Part shown: positions 1 to 5,170 of the stretch, one piece after another
Position numbering within the stretch: position 1 is the stretch's first letter
Layout: the number at the start of each line of letters is the position of its first letter
Source: Proteocatella sp051653405
GTDB lineage: Bacteria; Bacillota; Clostridia; Peptostreptococcales; Filifactoraceae
DNA: 5,170 nucleotides
Reading direction: 5' to 3'
Assembly (NCBI GenBank): GCA_051653405.1
Contig: JBOFWC010000303.1
Span: 1 to 5,170 of the forward strand
Translations under genes and position numbers: made by a program
The notes under the pieces: model-generated
What the model saw: only the letters and a program-made list of their open reading frames with translations
Told to the model about the DNA's origin: nothing
The model's database searches: none

Positions 1-507
1 CCAAAAGGACTGCATTATCCCACAAAACCCAACAACCATTTTTGTAATAAGAGGCATTTCAGCATGTGTATCTGCCAACAAATCGCCTAACATCGGAATT
101 ACAAAAAATATTGCTATAGCCAGCAGCCCTAAAAGTAAAAGGATGAAGATTTTTGTTGTCCAAAGAGTAGGGTTAATTTCTCTTTTTATGTCAATCTTCT
201 GCTCCAAATCAACTACAATTTCATTTAAAAGGGCTGTAGTCTGCCCTGTCGATAAGCCCATTTTCAACATTTCAACAACAAACGATGGAAAAAAGCTGGG
301 ATGTTTACTCAATGCTGTTGGAAAGGCCACTCCATTTTCTAAATCCCGAGTAAGATTTTCCATGATTTTTTTCAGAATTGGTTTATCAACTGAGTCTCTA
401 AATATTGGCACACTCTCTGTAACAGATATATTAGCTGCACCATACCGATGTATATCCTTAAAAAAATCGTTTAAATCTTTTATATCCGGCTTACTCTCGA
501 AAAGCAT
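1..507 (-). CDS. pilC: PilC/GspF-family inner-membrane platform protein, 3' end beyond the window
   Basis: This is the first 169 codons of a type IV pilus/type II secretion platform protein, which sits in the inner membrane, binds the assembly ATPase and feeds pilin subunits into the fibre. Residues 11-115 match the first T2SSF domain: an amphipathic start (DLNDFFKDIHRYGA), the stretch LENGVAFPTALSKHPSFFP at 56-74, then FVVEMLKMGLSTG and a helix LLNEIVVDLEQKIDIKREI leading into a membrane segment at about 117-139 that ends in the typical FVIPMLGDLL. The remaining membrane segments and the second T2SSF repeat lie beyond position 1. The ATG at 507 is preceded by AAGGAGG with 6 bases of spacing and lies one base after the ATPase stop, so the start is secure. 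Two departures are visible. The usual roughly 50-70-residue region before the first domain is almost absent, and the common GE..SG signature reads GLSTG. PilC and GspF cannot be separated on this fragment; the neighbours favour PilC. Confidence 0.93.
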   Translation of the reverse strand, partial: MLFESKPDIKDLNDFFKDIHRYGAANISVTESVPIFRDSVDKPILKKIMENLTRDLENGVAFPTALSKHPSFFPSFVVEMLKMGLSTGQTTALLNEIVVDLEQKIDIKREINPTLWTTKIFILLLLGLLAIAIFFVIPMLGDLLADTHAEMPLITKMVVGFCGIMQSFW

Positions 508-508
508 T

Positions 509-2080
509 TTACTCCTCCTTCCCTATGACACGAACAATTTCCTTAAAATCAACTCGGCCACTTGCAACCATATCAACACCTTTTTCCCACATTGATTTAA
601 AATCACGTTTTTTTAATATGTTTTCAACTTGTTTGAAACTGCTTTGATTTAGTAAAGCATCCCTTAATTCATTGTCGAATATAACATATTCATCAACAGC
701 AATTCGCCCTTCAAAACCATGCCTGCACTCAGGGCAGCCCTCCCCACGTTCTTTTAATTTAGCTGCAGATAATCGTTCTATTTCCGTGTCTGTCAAAATC
801 GATTTTTCTATTTCGCTAAGTGTATGCGGTTTCGAACAATAAGGGCAAAGAATCCCAATGAGTCGTTGCGATATAATCATTCGTAGTTCAGACAATAACG
901 ATGTTTTCGAAACATCCAAATCCATTAAACGGGTAATTGTTTTTATACAATTTGAAGCATGTACGGTAGAAAAGACACGATGGCCGGTTGTGCTTGCCTC
1001 AATAGCAACAAAAGCATCCCCACCATCTCTGATTTCATTGTATAAAAACATGTCTGGATCTGAACGAAGGCCCACTTTCAAAATTTTCTTTGGAGACAAT
1101 CCCAAGGCAGTGTCTTCCGTATGTCGTACTTGCACCTGAGAAAATTTTTCTTCACGAATTTCAATTGGATCGTCAATGGTAATAATATTTAAAGGTTCAC
1201 CAGCCAAATCCAAAACATCATACATTTGCGCATACAAGCTGGTAGTTTTCCCACTGCCGGTTGGTCCTGAATTTAAAAATAGGCCTGTAGCAAATTTATA
1301 TAGCCCCTTTCTAATTTCTTTTAAATCGGCTTTTGGATAACCTATTTCATCCAATCGCACAATTTTATGATTTTGTGGTAATAGTCGAAGGTTAACTTTT
1401 TGCCAACCTTCCGTATTACCAACAGGGAAAGTTGCCATTCGAATAAAGATGGGAATCTCACCATGCGTTATCAACCATGATCCTGAATCCGGTAAATACA
1501 TTCGTCCAGGATCCGCCGAGTTTGAGGTATCAAAGCCTTTAATTATATTGACAACATTAAGAGCTTCTGCGGCTTTAAACTCATATTCATTTGTAACATC
1601 TACTAAATGTCCATCAATTCGAAATTGCACATATATCCCCCCCGAAAAGGGTAAGAGATGTACGTCAGACGCCCGATCACGTGCAGCATTTTGAATCAAT
1701 TCCCTGATTCTTCGTTTTAACGGACCATCCTCAGTGATTATATCCTTTCGATCGATGTCTTTGCTCTGATGATAACCTTGTATTTTATAATATTGCGACA
1801 AGGCCATCTTTATGTTTTCCTCCGAACCTACAAGCACCTTGACCGGCATACGAAGCGTTTCCCGAAGTTGCCCCATATTCATAATCGTCTGTTCGGCATC
1901 CGTAACTAGAACTAATTTATCACGATCAAAACAAACAGGAATAATATGATATTTCCCTGCAATTTCTGCTGCAACAACATTTATAATATTCTCTGGCAGC
2001 TTCATCTCACATAAATCACGATCAAAAACCAAACCTTGCTCACGAATGCGAGATAAATAATAATCTTCGGTTGTATCCAT
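509..2080 (-). CDS. pilB: Type IV pilus assembly ATPase, PilB/GspE family
   Basis: This 523-residue protein is a cytoplasmic hexameric secretion ATPase that drives pilus extension by ATP hydrolysis beneath the PilC platform. Residues 30-100 resemble the GspE N-terminal domain (LPENIINVVAAEIAGKYHII and onward). The conserved ASDVHLLPF at 137-145 with FRIDGHL at 153-159 starts the N2 domain. The ATPase core carries Walker A GPTGSGKT (272-279), the Asp box TIDDPIE (301-307), an atypical Walker B in DMFLYNEIRD (343-352, catalytic Glu349) and the His box GHRVFSTVHA (366-375). A zinc-binding tetracysteine follows at Cys412/415 and Cys449/452. That motif and the full N-terminus point to an assembly (PilB/GspE) rather than a retraction (PilT) ATPase. 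The length is a little under the usual 550-570. The ATG at 2080 follows the secretin stop by 5 bases, with a weak GGTGA site 9 bases upstream. Substitutions to note are Gly to Asn before the catalytic Glu, and Glu to Asp in the Asp box. Confidence 0.95.
   Translation of the reverse strand: MDTTEDYYLSRIREQGLVFDRDLCEMKLPENIINVVAAEIAGKYHIIPVCFDRDKLVLVTDAEQTIMNMGQLRETLRMPVKVLVGSEENIKMALSQYYKIQGYHQSKDIDRKDIITEDGPLKRRIRELIQNAARDRASDVHLLPFSGGIYVQFRIDGHLVDVTNEYEFKAAEALNVVNIIKGFDTSNSADPGRMYLPDSGSWLITHGEIPIFIRMATFPVGNTEGWQKVNLRLLPQNHKIVRLDEIGYPKADLKEIRKGLYKFATGLFLNSGPTGSGKTTSLYAQMYDVLDLAGEPLNIITIDDPIEIREEKFSQVQVRHTEDTALGLSPKKILKVGLRSDPDMFLYNEIRDGGDAFVAIEASTTGHRVFSTVHASNCIKTITRLMDLDVSKTSLLSELRMIISQRLIGILCPYCSKPHTLSEIEKSILTDTEIERLSAAKLKERGEGCPECRHGFEGRIAVDEYVIFDNELRDALLNQSSFKQVENILKKRDFKSMWEKGVDMVASGRVDFKEIVRVIGKEE
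512..520 (-). promoter_or_regulatory. Ribosome binding site of the pilC-like gene, inside the pilB end
   Basis: AAGGAGGAG reads on the minus strand 6 bases (counted from the AAGGAGG core) before the ATG at 507. It also encodes the last Lys-Glu-Glu codons of the ATPase, whose TAA follows immediately. The near-perfect anti-16S match and the one-base gap between genes indicate translational coupling. Confidence 0.85.
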
Positions 2081-2085
2081 GATGT

Positions 2086-3594
2086 TTATTCACCAACTTT
2101 TCTTAAAAGTTCTTTGGGATTAATATCATCCGTCACAATATACGGCGTGATCATGATATATACTTCGGCATATGTTTTTGATGTGCTATGATAGCTGAAC
2201 ATCTTACCGAGAATCGGCAAATCCATAAGGCCTGGAATCCCAGATAAATTATCCAGTTCATTAACGCTCATCAACCCGCCTATCACAAAGGACTGCCCAG
2301 AGTGTAAATGTGCCGATGTTGTTGCGTGCCGAGAAGCAATCTGTGGAGCTGTTGTTTGCCCACTTGTTACCCATTTCGCGATATTGGATATTTCAGCATC
2401 AATATTCATAGATATCTCACTGGTTTCTGAATTAATAACCGGCGTAACTTTCAGCGTAGTCCCTACATCCTGATAAGTAACCGTAACCTGTGTTGAAGCA
2501 GTTGTTGATGTAGTTGATAAAATAGGCACTTTATCACCGAAATTAACGGAGCCTTCTTGTCCATTGAGCATCATTACCATTGGCCTTGCAATAACTTTAC
2601 CCTTTGAAAGTTCCCGGCTTGCCGATGCCGATGCCGAAAAAGTCATTTTTTCCCAGATATTCCCCGGCAAATTTCTTGAAGTAGAATCATCCGTTCCTGT
2701 ATGAGAATACGTTGGCAAAGAATACTGCATTCCTAAGTTAACATTGTTCCCATGATTGATTTCAATCAGCTGTGCCACGAGCAAGCACTGGCTGACAGGT
2801 TTATCAATGCTTGAAATTCGCTTTGCGGATTCTTCTAATTGATACGGAGTTCCTGTTACCGATATTGTGCCGCTTTCCATGTTGGCATAGATGTTTTTCT
2901 CATCAATTCCCAGAGCTTTTAGCTCTTCCTTCACCTTATTTTTATCAGCATACATGATATTAAAAATTCTGGATTGCTTCATGATGTCGGCCGGACTGAT
3001 AACAATCGCATTGCTTTCTGTATCAATCATCCAGTTAAAATTAAAAGCCCGGCTTAAATAATCAAGTGCCTGCGTACAGCTTACATTACGCAAGGAGGTA
3101 TATACCTGACCCTGCAATTGTCCATTTACCACAACACCTTTATCTGCGATTTTAGCAACAGCATATAAGGTCTGTGCAATTGGCGTTCCCTGCCAGTCAA
3201 AATTATATGTGGCTAAATCTGTATTGGAATACTCTAAAGTCTGCCGTGGGGGCCTCACAGGCGGTACAGGAGCTTGCTGGGTAACAGGAGCTGGAGCATC
3301 AACCACTGGTGAGGTAATCGTTTTTACCATGGAATTAGATGCACTTGTTGAATCCGTAACAGGATCTAAGGTATTTCCCGTTTTTCCATGATATTCATCA
3401 AGAATTCGTTGGATTCTTTGGGTAAACGAATTAGGATCCTCCTGCCCACCTACAGCACTCGTTTTTGTGCTAGTAGCGGCCGCAATTTTCGTATGTTCAG
3501 CTGCATAAACATTTTGAGGCAATGCCATTGCCCCATTAATTATGCTGAAGCTAAGAAGGCTTAAACAAATTTTTCTTTTTAATGCTTTTTTCAA
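2086..3594 (-). CDS. pilQ: Outer-membrane secretin, PilQ/PulD family
   Basis: This protein of about 502 residues forms the multimeric outer-membrane channel through which the pilus passes. A Sec signal peptide covers residues 1-31 (KKALKRK, then a hydrophobic core) with likely cleavage after VYA. A low-complexity Ser/Thr then Pro-rich linker (about 80-117) follows. An N0/STN domain lies at about 131-201 (NFDWQGTPIAQTL through NAIVISP) and a single N1 secretin_N domain at about 209-265. The secretin barrel domain spans about 267-489, with GKVIARP (332-338), NGQEG (344-348), VGTTLKVTP (377-385), SGQSFVIGGL (432-441), GIPGLMDLPILG (452-463) and ITPYIV (482-487). I chose the TTG at 3594 because the AAAGGAG site ends directly against the in-frame TTG at 3603, leaving no spacing, whereas 3594 gives 9 bases. 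There is no AMIN domain, no N2/N3 repeat, no lipobox and only a short C-terminal tail, so it is simpler than proteobacterial PilQ. PilQ is the best name from context; PulD-like is possible. Confidence 0.93.
   Translation of the reverse strand: MKKALKRKICLSLLSFSIINGAMALPQNVYAAEHTKIAAATSTKTSAVGGQEDPNSFTQRIQRILDEYHGKTGNTLDPVTDSTSASNSMVKTITSPVVDAPAPVTQQAPVPPVRPPRQTLEYSNTDLATYNFDWQGTPIAQTLYAVAKIADKGVVVNGQLQGQVYTSLRNVSCTQALDYLSRAFNFNWMIDTESNAIVISPADIMKQSRIFNIMYADKNKVKEELKALGIDEKNIYANMESGTISVTGTPYQLEESAKRISSIDKPVSQCLLVAQLIEINHGNNVNLGMQYSLPTYSHTGTDDSTSRNLPGNIWEKMTFSASASASRELSKGKVIARPMVMMLNGQEGSVNFGDKVPILSTTSTTASTQVTVTYQDVGTTLKVTPVINSETSEISMNIDAEISNIAKWVTSGQTTAPQIASRHATTSAHLHSGQSFVIGGLMSVNELDNLSGIPGLMDLPILGKMFSYHSTSKTYAEVYIMITPYIVTDDINPKELLRKVGE
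2090..2094 (-). promoter_or_regulatory. Weak ribosome binding site of the ATPase gene
   Basis: GGTGA lies 9 bases before the ATPase ATG at 2080 and overlaps the last codons of the secretin gene. It is clearly weaker than the AAGGAGG-type sites used by the pilC- and pilP-like genes. The ATPase may therefore depend on ribosomes finishing the secretin, and may be made in smaller amounts. Confidence 0.5.
2620..2637 (-). repeat. Three tandem TCGGCA hexamers in the secretin gene
   Basis: On the minus strand the hexamer TCGGCA occurs three times without interruption and encodes Ser-Ala-Ser-Ala-Ser-Ala in the secretin, just before the conserved GKVIARP strand. The unit is two codons, so copy-number change would add or remove Ser-Ala pairs without shifting the frame. 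Three copies may simply reflect a low-complexity protein segment. Confidence 0.6.
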
Positions 3595-3603
3595 AGAAAA
3601 CAA

Positions 3604-3610
3604 CTCCTTT
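3604..3610 (-). promoter_or_regulatory. Ribosome binding site that decides the secretin start
   Basis: AAAGGAG overlaps the TAA stop of the pilP-like gene (3611-3609). It abuts the in-frame TTG at 3603 with no spacer but is 9 bases from the second TTG at 3594. The spacing supports 3594 as the start codon and removes three residues from the longest reading. Confidence 0.8.
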
Positions 3611-4241
3611 ATTTATATGCAATGGTATGACCGTCATCAAATTGAATTCCATCTCCACCAATATAGGCTATTCTGCCGTCTTGATATGTGTCTCCTGTGC
3701 TTACAATTTGGCCATCGTTCATAATGGCCATACTATTTCCATTGGTTCCTGTGAATACACCTTTTATCCCAGCAGGCGCATTCGCCGCTTGCTGTTGTGG
3801 AGCTGCTGCCGGCAATGGTGGAGCCGACATACCAGGAATTGCCGGCAACGGGATTGCACCTACCGTTGGTCGAGGATAGTTTGTCGGAATTTGTGGCAAA
3901 CCATCATTTCCAGCCGGAAGATTATTTGGAACTGCCCCCATTGCCGCAGCGGGTTTTCCAGATCTAATTTCAGAAATCTCAACAAATGGATTTTGCGAAA
4001 TTCGTCCGTTATTCCCCATAGCAACAACTTGTGCTGTTGCTTGATTTTCAACAGGCTTTATGTCTGGTTTTTTGGTTTTATCAGCTACTTGCTGGGTTTG
4101 CTTTTGAGGTTGGTCAACGGTCGGAACCGAAACATCAATAAAATTGATATATACATATGAGAAAAGCCCCACGGAAAGGAGTATTCCCACAACTCTAAAT
4201 ATAACTTTTGCTTTTTTATTCCCCTTAAGGTCAATTGTCAT
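3609..4241 (-). CDS. pilP: PilP/GspC-like inner-membrane protein linking to the secretin
   Basis: This 210-residue protein is probably the periplasm-spanning link between the PilN-PilO complex and the secretin. It has a short basic cytoplasmic start, one membrane segment at about 12-34, and a Lys/Gln-rich stretch at 45-62. Next come a PilP-like NPF motif at 84-86 and a long Pro/Ala/Gln-rich linker at about 100-157 (PLPAIPGMSAPPLPAAAP). The compact C-terminal domain at 158-210 has the alternating pattern of the PilP/GspC HR domain: GIKGVFTG, AIMNDGQIVSTGD, GRIAYIGGDGIQF. Canonical PilP is a lipoprotein; this protein has no cysteine at all and is anchored by a membrane helix, as GspC is. It is longer than a typical PilP and lacks a PDZ domain. 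The start at 4241 has an excellent AAGGAGG site 8 bases upstream that overlaps the pilO stop. It sits directly before the secretin gene, as pilP sits before pilQ elsewhere. The assignment rests on architecture and position more than on sequence identity. Confidence 0.82.
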   Translation of the reverse strand: MTIDLKGNKKAKVIFRVVGILLSVGLFSYVYINFIDVSVPTVDQPQKQTQQVADKTKKPDIKPVENQATAQVVAMGNNGRISQNPFVEISEIRSGKPAAAMGAVPNNLPAGNDGLPQIPTNYPRPTVGAIPLPAIPGMSAPPLPAAAPQQQAANAPAGIKGVFTGTNGNSMAIMNDGQIVSTGDTYQDGRIAYIGGDGIQFDDGHTIAYK

Positions 4242-4249
4242 TGTAGGCG

Positions 4250-4256
4250 CCTCCTT
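4250..4256 (-). promoter_or_regulatory. Strong ribosome binding site of the pilP-like gene
   Basis: AAGGAGG, 8 bases before the ATG at 4241, overlaps the TAA stop of the pilO-like gene. It is a full match to the consensus of low-GC Gram-positive-type genomes. It also touches an 8-base palindrome, AGGCGCCT (4245-4252). Confidence 0.85.
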
Positions 4257-4770
4257 ATTTGATATATACCCGATACTGAATCGTGGTCTTTATTTTCCCT
4301 TTATTCGGTTCCATTTTTAAGTAATGAATACTAATCAAGGCATCTTTCGCATGAAAATTTTCCAAAAAATGAATAGTAACTTCATAAGGTCCAGTAAATT
4401 CCATTTCAAAAGCATGATAATCATCATCTTTTTTAGGAGACGGCACTGCCTTAAACCCAACTAATTCTAATTGGTTTGCCTGTAGAGCCAGTAAGAGGTT
4501 TGTTTGTACGCTATCTACCTGTGAGGCTTGGACCGGCCGATATTCCGCATTATTTAAAACGGTTGTTTTTTCTGTCCACTCTTTTAGAAAAGAGTGCATA
4601 GAGGAAATTTGATTTTCTGTCTCCATTGCCGTTTGATAAGATAATATCAAGTTGCTACTCACAAAAAAGACAAGGAAAATCCCAGCCACTAGCCCAACAA
4701 TATAAAGTAACATATCTTTTTCACGCCAGAACCCTGGGAAATGTTGCATAAACTTTTTTAATCGATTCAC
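4255..4770 (-). CDS. pilO: PilO-like pilus alignment protein
   Basis: This 171-residue bitopic inner-membrane protein would pair with PilN in the alignment subcomplex. A basic cytoplasmic start (NRLKKFMQHFPGFWREKD) precedes one membrane helix at about 20-45. A predicted helical/coiled stretch runs from about 46 to 72. A C-terminal ferredoxin-like domain covers about 95-171 and carries the PilO pattern FEMEFTGPYEVTIHFLENF followed by alternating strands (ISIHYLKMEP, KTTIQYRVYIK). GspM has a similar layout, but separate PilN-, PilO- and PilP-like partners favour PilO. It is slightly shorter than the usual 200 or so residues. Translation starts at GTG (4770-4768), which overlaps the preceding TGA stop in the classic GTGA arrangement. 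AAAGGGG lies 8 bases upstream within the pilN coding sequence, so coupling to pilN translation is likely. The gene ends in TAA 13 bases before pilP. Confidence 0.85.
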   Translation of the reverse strand: MNRLKKFMQHFPGFWREKDMLLYIVGLVAGIFLVFFVSSNLILSYQTAMETENQISSMHSFLKEWTEKTTVLNNAEYRPVQASQVDSVQTNLLLALQANQLELVGFKAVPSPKKDDDYHAFEMEFTGPYEVTIHFLENFHAKDALISIHYLKMEPNKGKIKTTIQYRVYIK

Positions 4771-5039
4771 TGCACTTTCCCCTTTCCAAGGGTAAGATCC
4801 GCCATTTTAAATCCAGACGCATCTGTATCCATTTTATTAAGTGCAACATGGGTAAACATGTCATCTTCTGAAAGTGTTGATGCAAAATTTTGCAAAACAA
4901 GCGGATCAGTTGATACCACGTTTAAATGCACCCATTTATCATTCGCATTTTGCACAGAATTCCCATTCGATCCGATACTAACCGAACTAAATCCACAATT
5001 GTCTGGACGGTCTTTCATAATCTGAGCAAAAGCTTCCAT
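4767..5039 (-). CDS. pilN: PilN-like protein, C-terminal domain downstream of an in-frame stop
   Basis: These 90 codons encode the periplasmic domain typical of the end of PilN. AFAQIMKDRPDNCGFSSVSIG at 3-23 corresponds to the family's pattern of a short helix, Pro and first strand. WVHLNVVSTDPLVLQNFAST is the second strand and helix, and MFTHVALNK plus FKMADLTLG are the closing strands. PilN normally has a short cytoplasmic tail, a membrane helix and a coiled coil before this domain. The same frame stays open upstream for 31 more codons of coiled-coil-like sequence before meeting TAA at 5133-5135. The ATG at 5039 is therefore only the first start codon after that stop and has no convincing ribosome binding site (AAAGAG about 11 bases upstream). 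I think the true gene begins beyond the right edge and this ATG is an internal Met. The stop TGA at 4767-4769 overlaps the pilO GTG start. The family call is good; the gene's integrity is doubtful. Confidence 0.75.
   Translation of the reverse strand: MEAFAQIMKDRPDNCGFSSVSIGSNGNSVQNANDKWVHLNVVSTDPLVLQNFASTLSEDDMFTHVALNKMDTDASGFKMADLTLGKGKVQ
4779..4785 (-). promoter_or_regulatory. Ribosome binding site of the pilO-like gene
   Basis: AAAGGGG lies 8 bases before the GTG start at 4770, within the last codons of the pilN-like frame. It supports the GTG start and the 4-base overlap with the pilN stop. Confidence 0.7.
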
Positions 5040-5170
5040 TGGATATTCATGCTCTTTTTTAGCGGCAGCAAGGATTTTTATTTCAGCATCAACATCTTTG
5101 ATGTTTTTTTGTGCAGCATCAAAATCTGCCTGTTATTTGGGATCGATTGTTATGCTGTTGTAATATAAAA
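5040..5170 (-). pseudogene. Upstream part of the pilN-like frame, interrupted by an in-frame TAA
   Basis: Reading in the pilN frame from the right edge gives LYYNSITIDPK, then TAA (5133-5135), then 31 sense codons (QADFDAAQKN, continuing IKDVDAEIKILAAAKKE) that run into the PilN-like domain. The sequence after the stop is Lys/Asp/Ala-rich and helical, as expected for the PilN coiled coil. The LYY before it looks like the end of a membrane helix. The frame is the same on both sides, so a single-base change (CAA, AAA or GAA to TAA) would explain the break. The alternatives are a true gene end followed by a separate short gene, or a sequencing or assembly error near a contig end. Neither of the other two minus frames gives an open path across the region: one stops at about 5150 and the other at a TGA near 5120. 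Confidence 0.6.

Noticed and set aside
143..595. Plus-strand open frame of 150 codons opposite the pilC and pilB junction
   Set aside because: It spans two convincingly assigned minus-strand genes, has no ribosome binding site that I can see, and gives no recognisable protein.
3541..3620. AT-rich stretch around the pilP-secretin junction, considered as an internal promoter
   Set aside because: No properly spaced -35 and -10 pair stands out from the Lys-rich coding sequence, and the genes are 14 bases apart.
3807..3848. Inverted repeat with arms TGCCGGCAA and TTGCCGGCA around a 23-base loop, possible hairpin in the pilP message
   Set aside because: Each arm contains the self-palindrome TGCCGGCA and encodes Leu-Pro-Ala in a repetitive Pro/Ala linker, so repeated codons explain it. 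There is no T-run to make it a terminator.
3582..4160. Plus-strand open frame of 192 codons opposite the pilP-like gene
   Set aside because: Its product is rich in Cys, Trp and Arg with no domain pattern, and it lies fully antisense to a well-supported gene with a strong ribosome binding site. It is a composition shadow.
4245..4252. Palindrome AGGCGCCT between the pilP ribosome binding site and its ATG, considered as an operator
   Set aside because: It is only 8 bases, has no second copy nearby, and overlaps the AAGGAGG site inside an operon where a transcriptional operator is not expected.
4926..5168. Plus-strand open frame at the right edge
   Set aside because: It is antisense to the pilN-like frame. 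Its hydrophobic, Phe/Ile-rich product is what the reverse complement of Lys/Asn/Asp-rich coding sequence gives.

Overview
The window is one continuous, minus-strand gene cluster for the assembly machinery of a type IV pilus (or a closely related type II secretion-like machine). Transcription runs from the right end to the left end. In that order the genes are: the C-terminal part of a pilN-like gene (to 4767), a pilO-like gene (4770-4255), a pilP/gspC-like gene (4241-3609), an outer-membrane secretin gene (3594-2086), an assembly ATPase gene of the PilB/GspE family (2080-509), and the start of a pilC/gspF-like inner-membrane platform gene (507, running off the left end). No stretch above about 130 bases lacks coding sequence, and there is no RNA gene, mobile element, CRISPR array, internal promoter or terminator that I can support.

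The genes are packed as an operon. pilN and pilO overlap by 4 bases, and the other gaps are 13, 14, 5 and 1 bases. Most ribosome binding sites lie over or beside the stop codon of the gene before, so the set is probably co-transcribed and translationally coupled. The promoter must lie beyond the right end.

The products fit one machine. PilN, PilO and the PilP-like protein would form the inner-membrane alignment complex. The PilP-like C-terminal domain would contact the secretin that forms the outer-membrane pore. PilC anchors the growing fibre in the inner membrane and PilB powers assembly from the cytoplasm. Pilins, prepilin peptidase, PilM and any retraction ATPase are not in the window.

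The secretin requires an outer membrane. The AT-rich composition, strong AAGGAGG-type ribosome binding sites and GTG/TTG starts look Firmicute-like. The combination suggests a diderm Firmicute such as a member of the Negativicutes, but this is inference without a marker gene. The most notable oddity is an in-frame TAA (5133-5135) that interrupts the pilN-like reading frame near the right edge.
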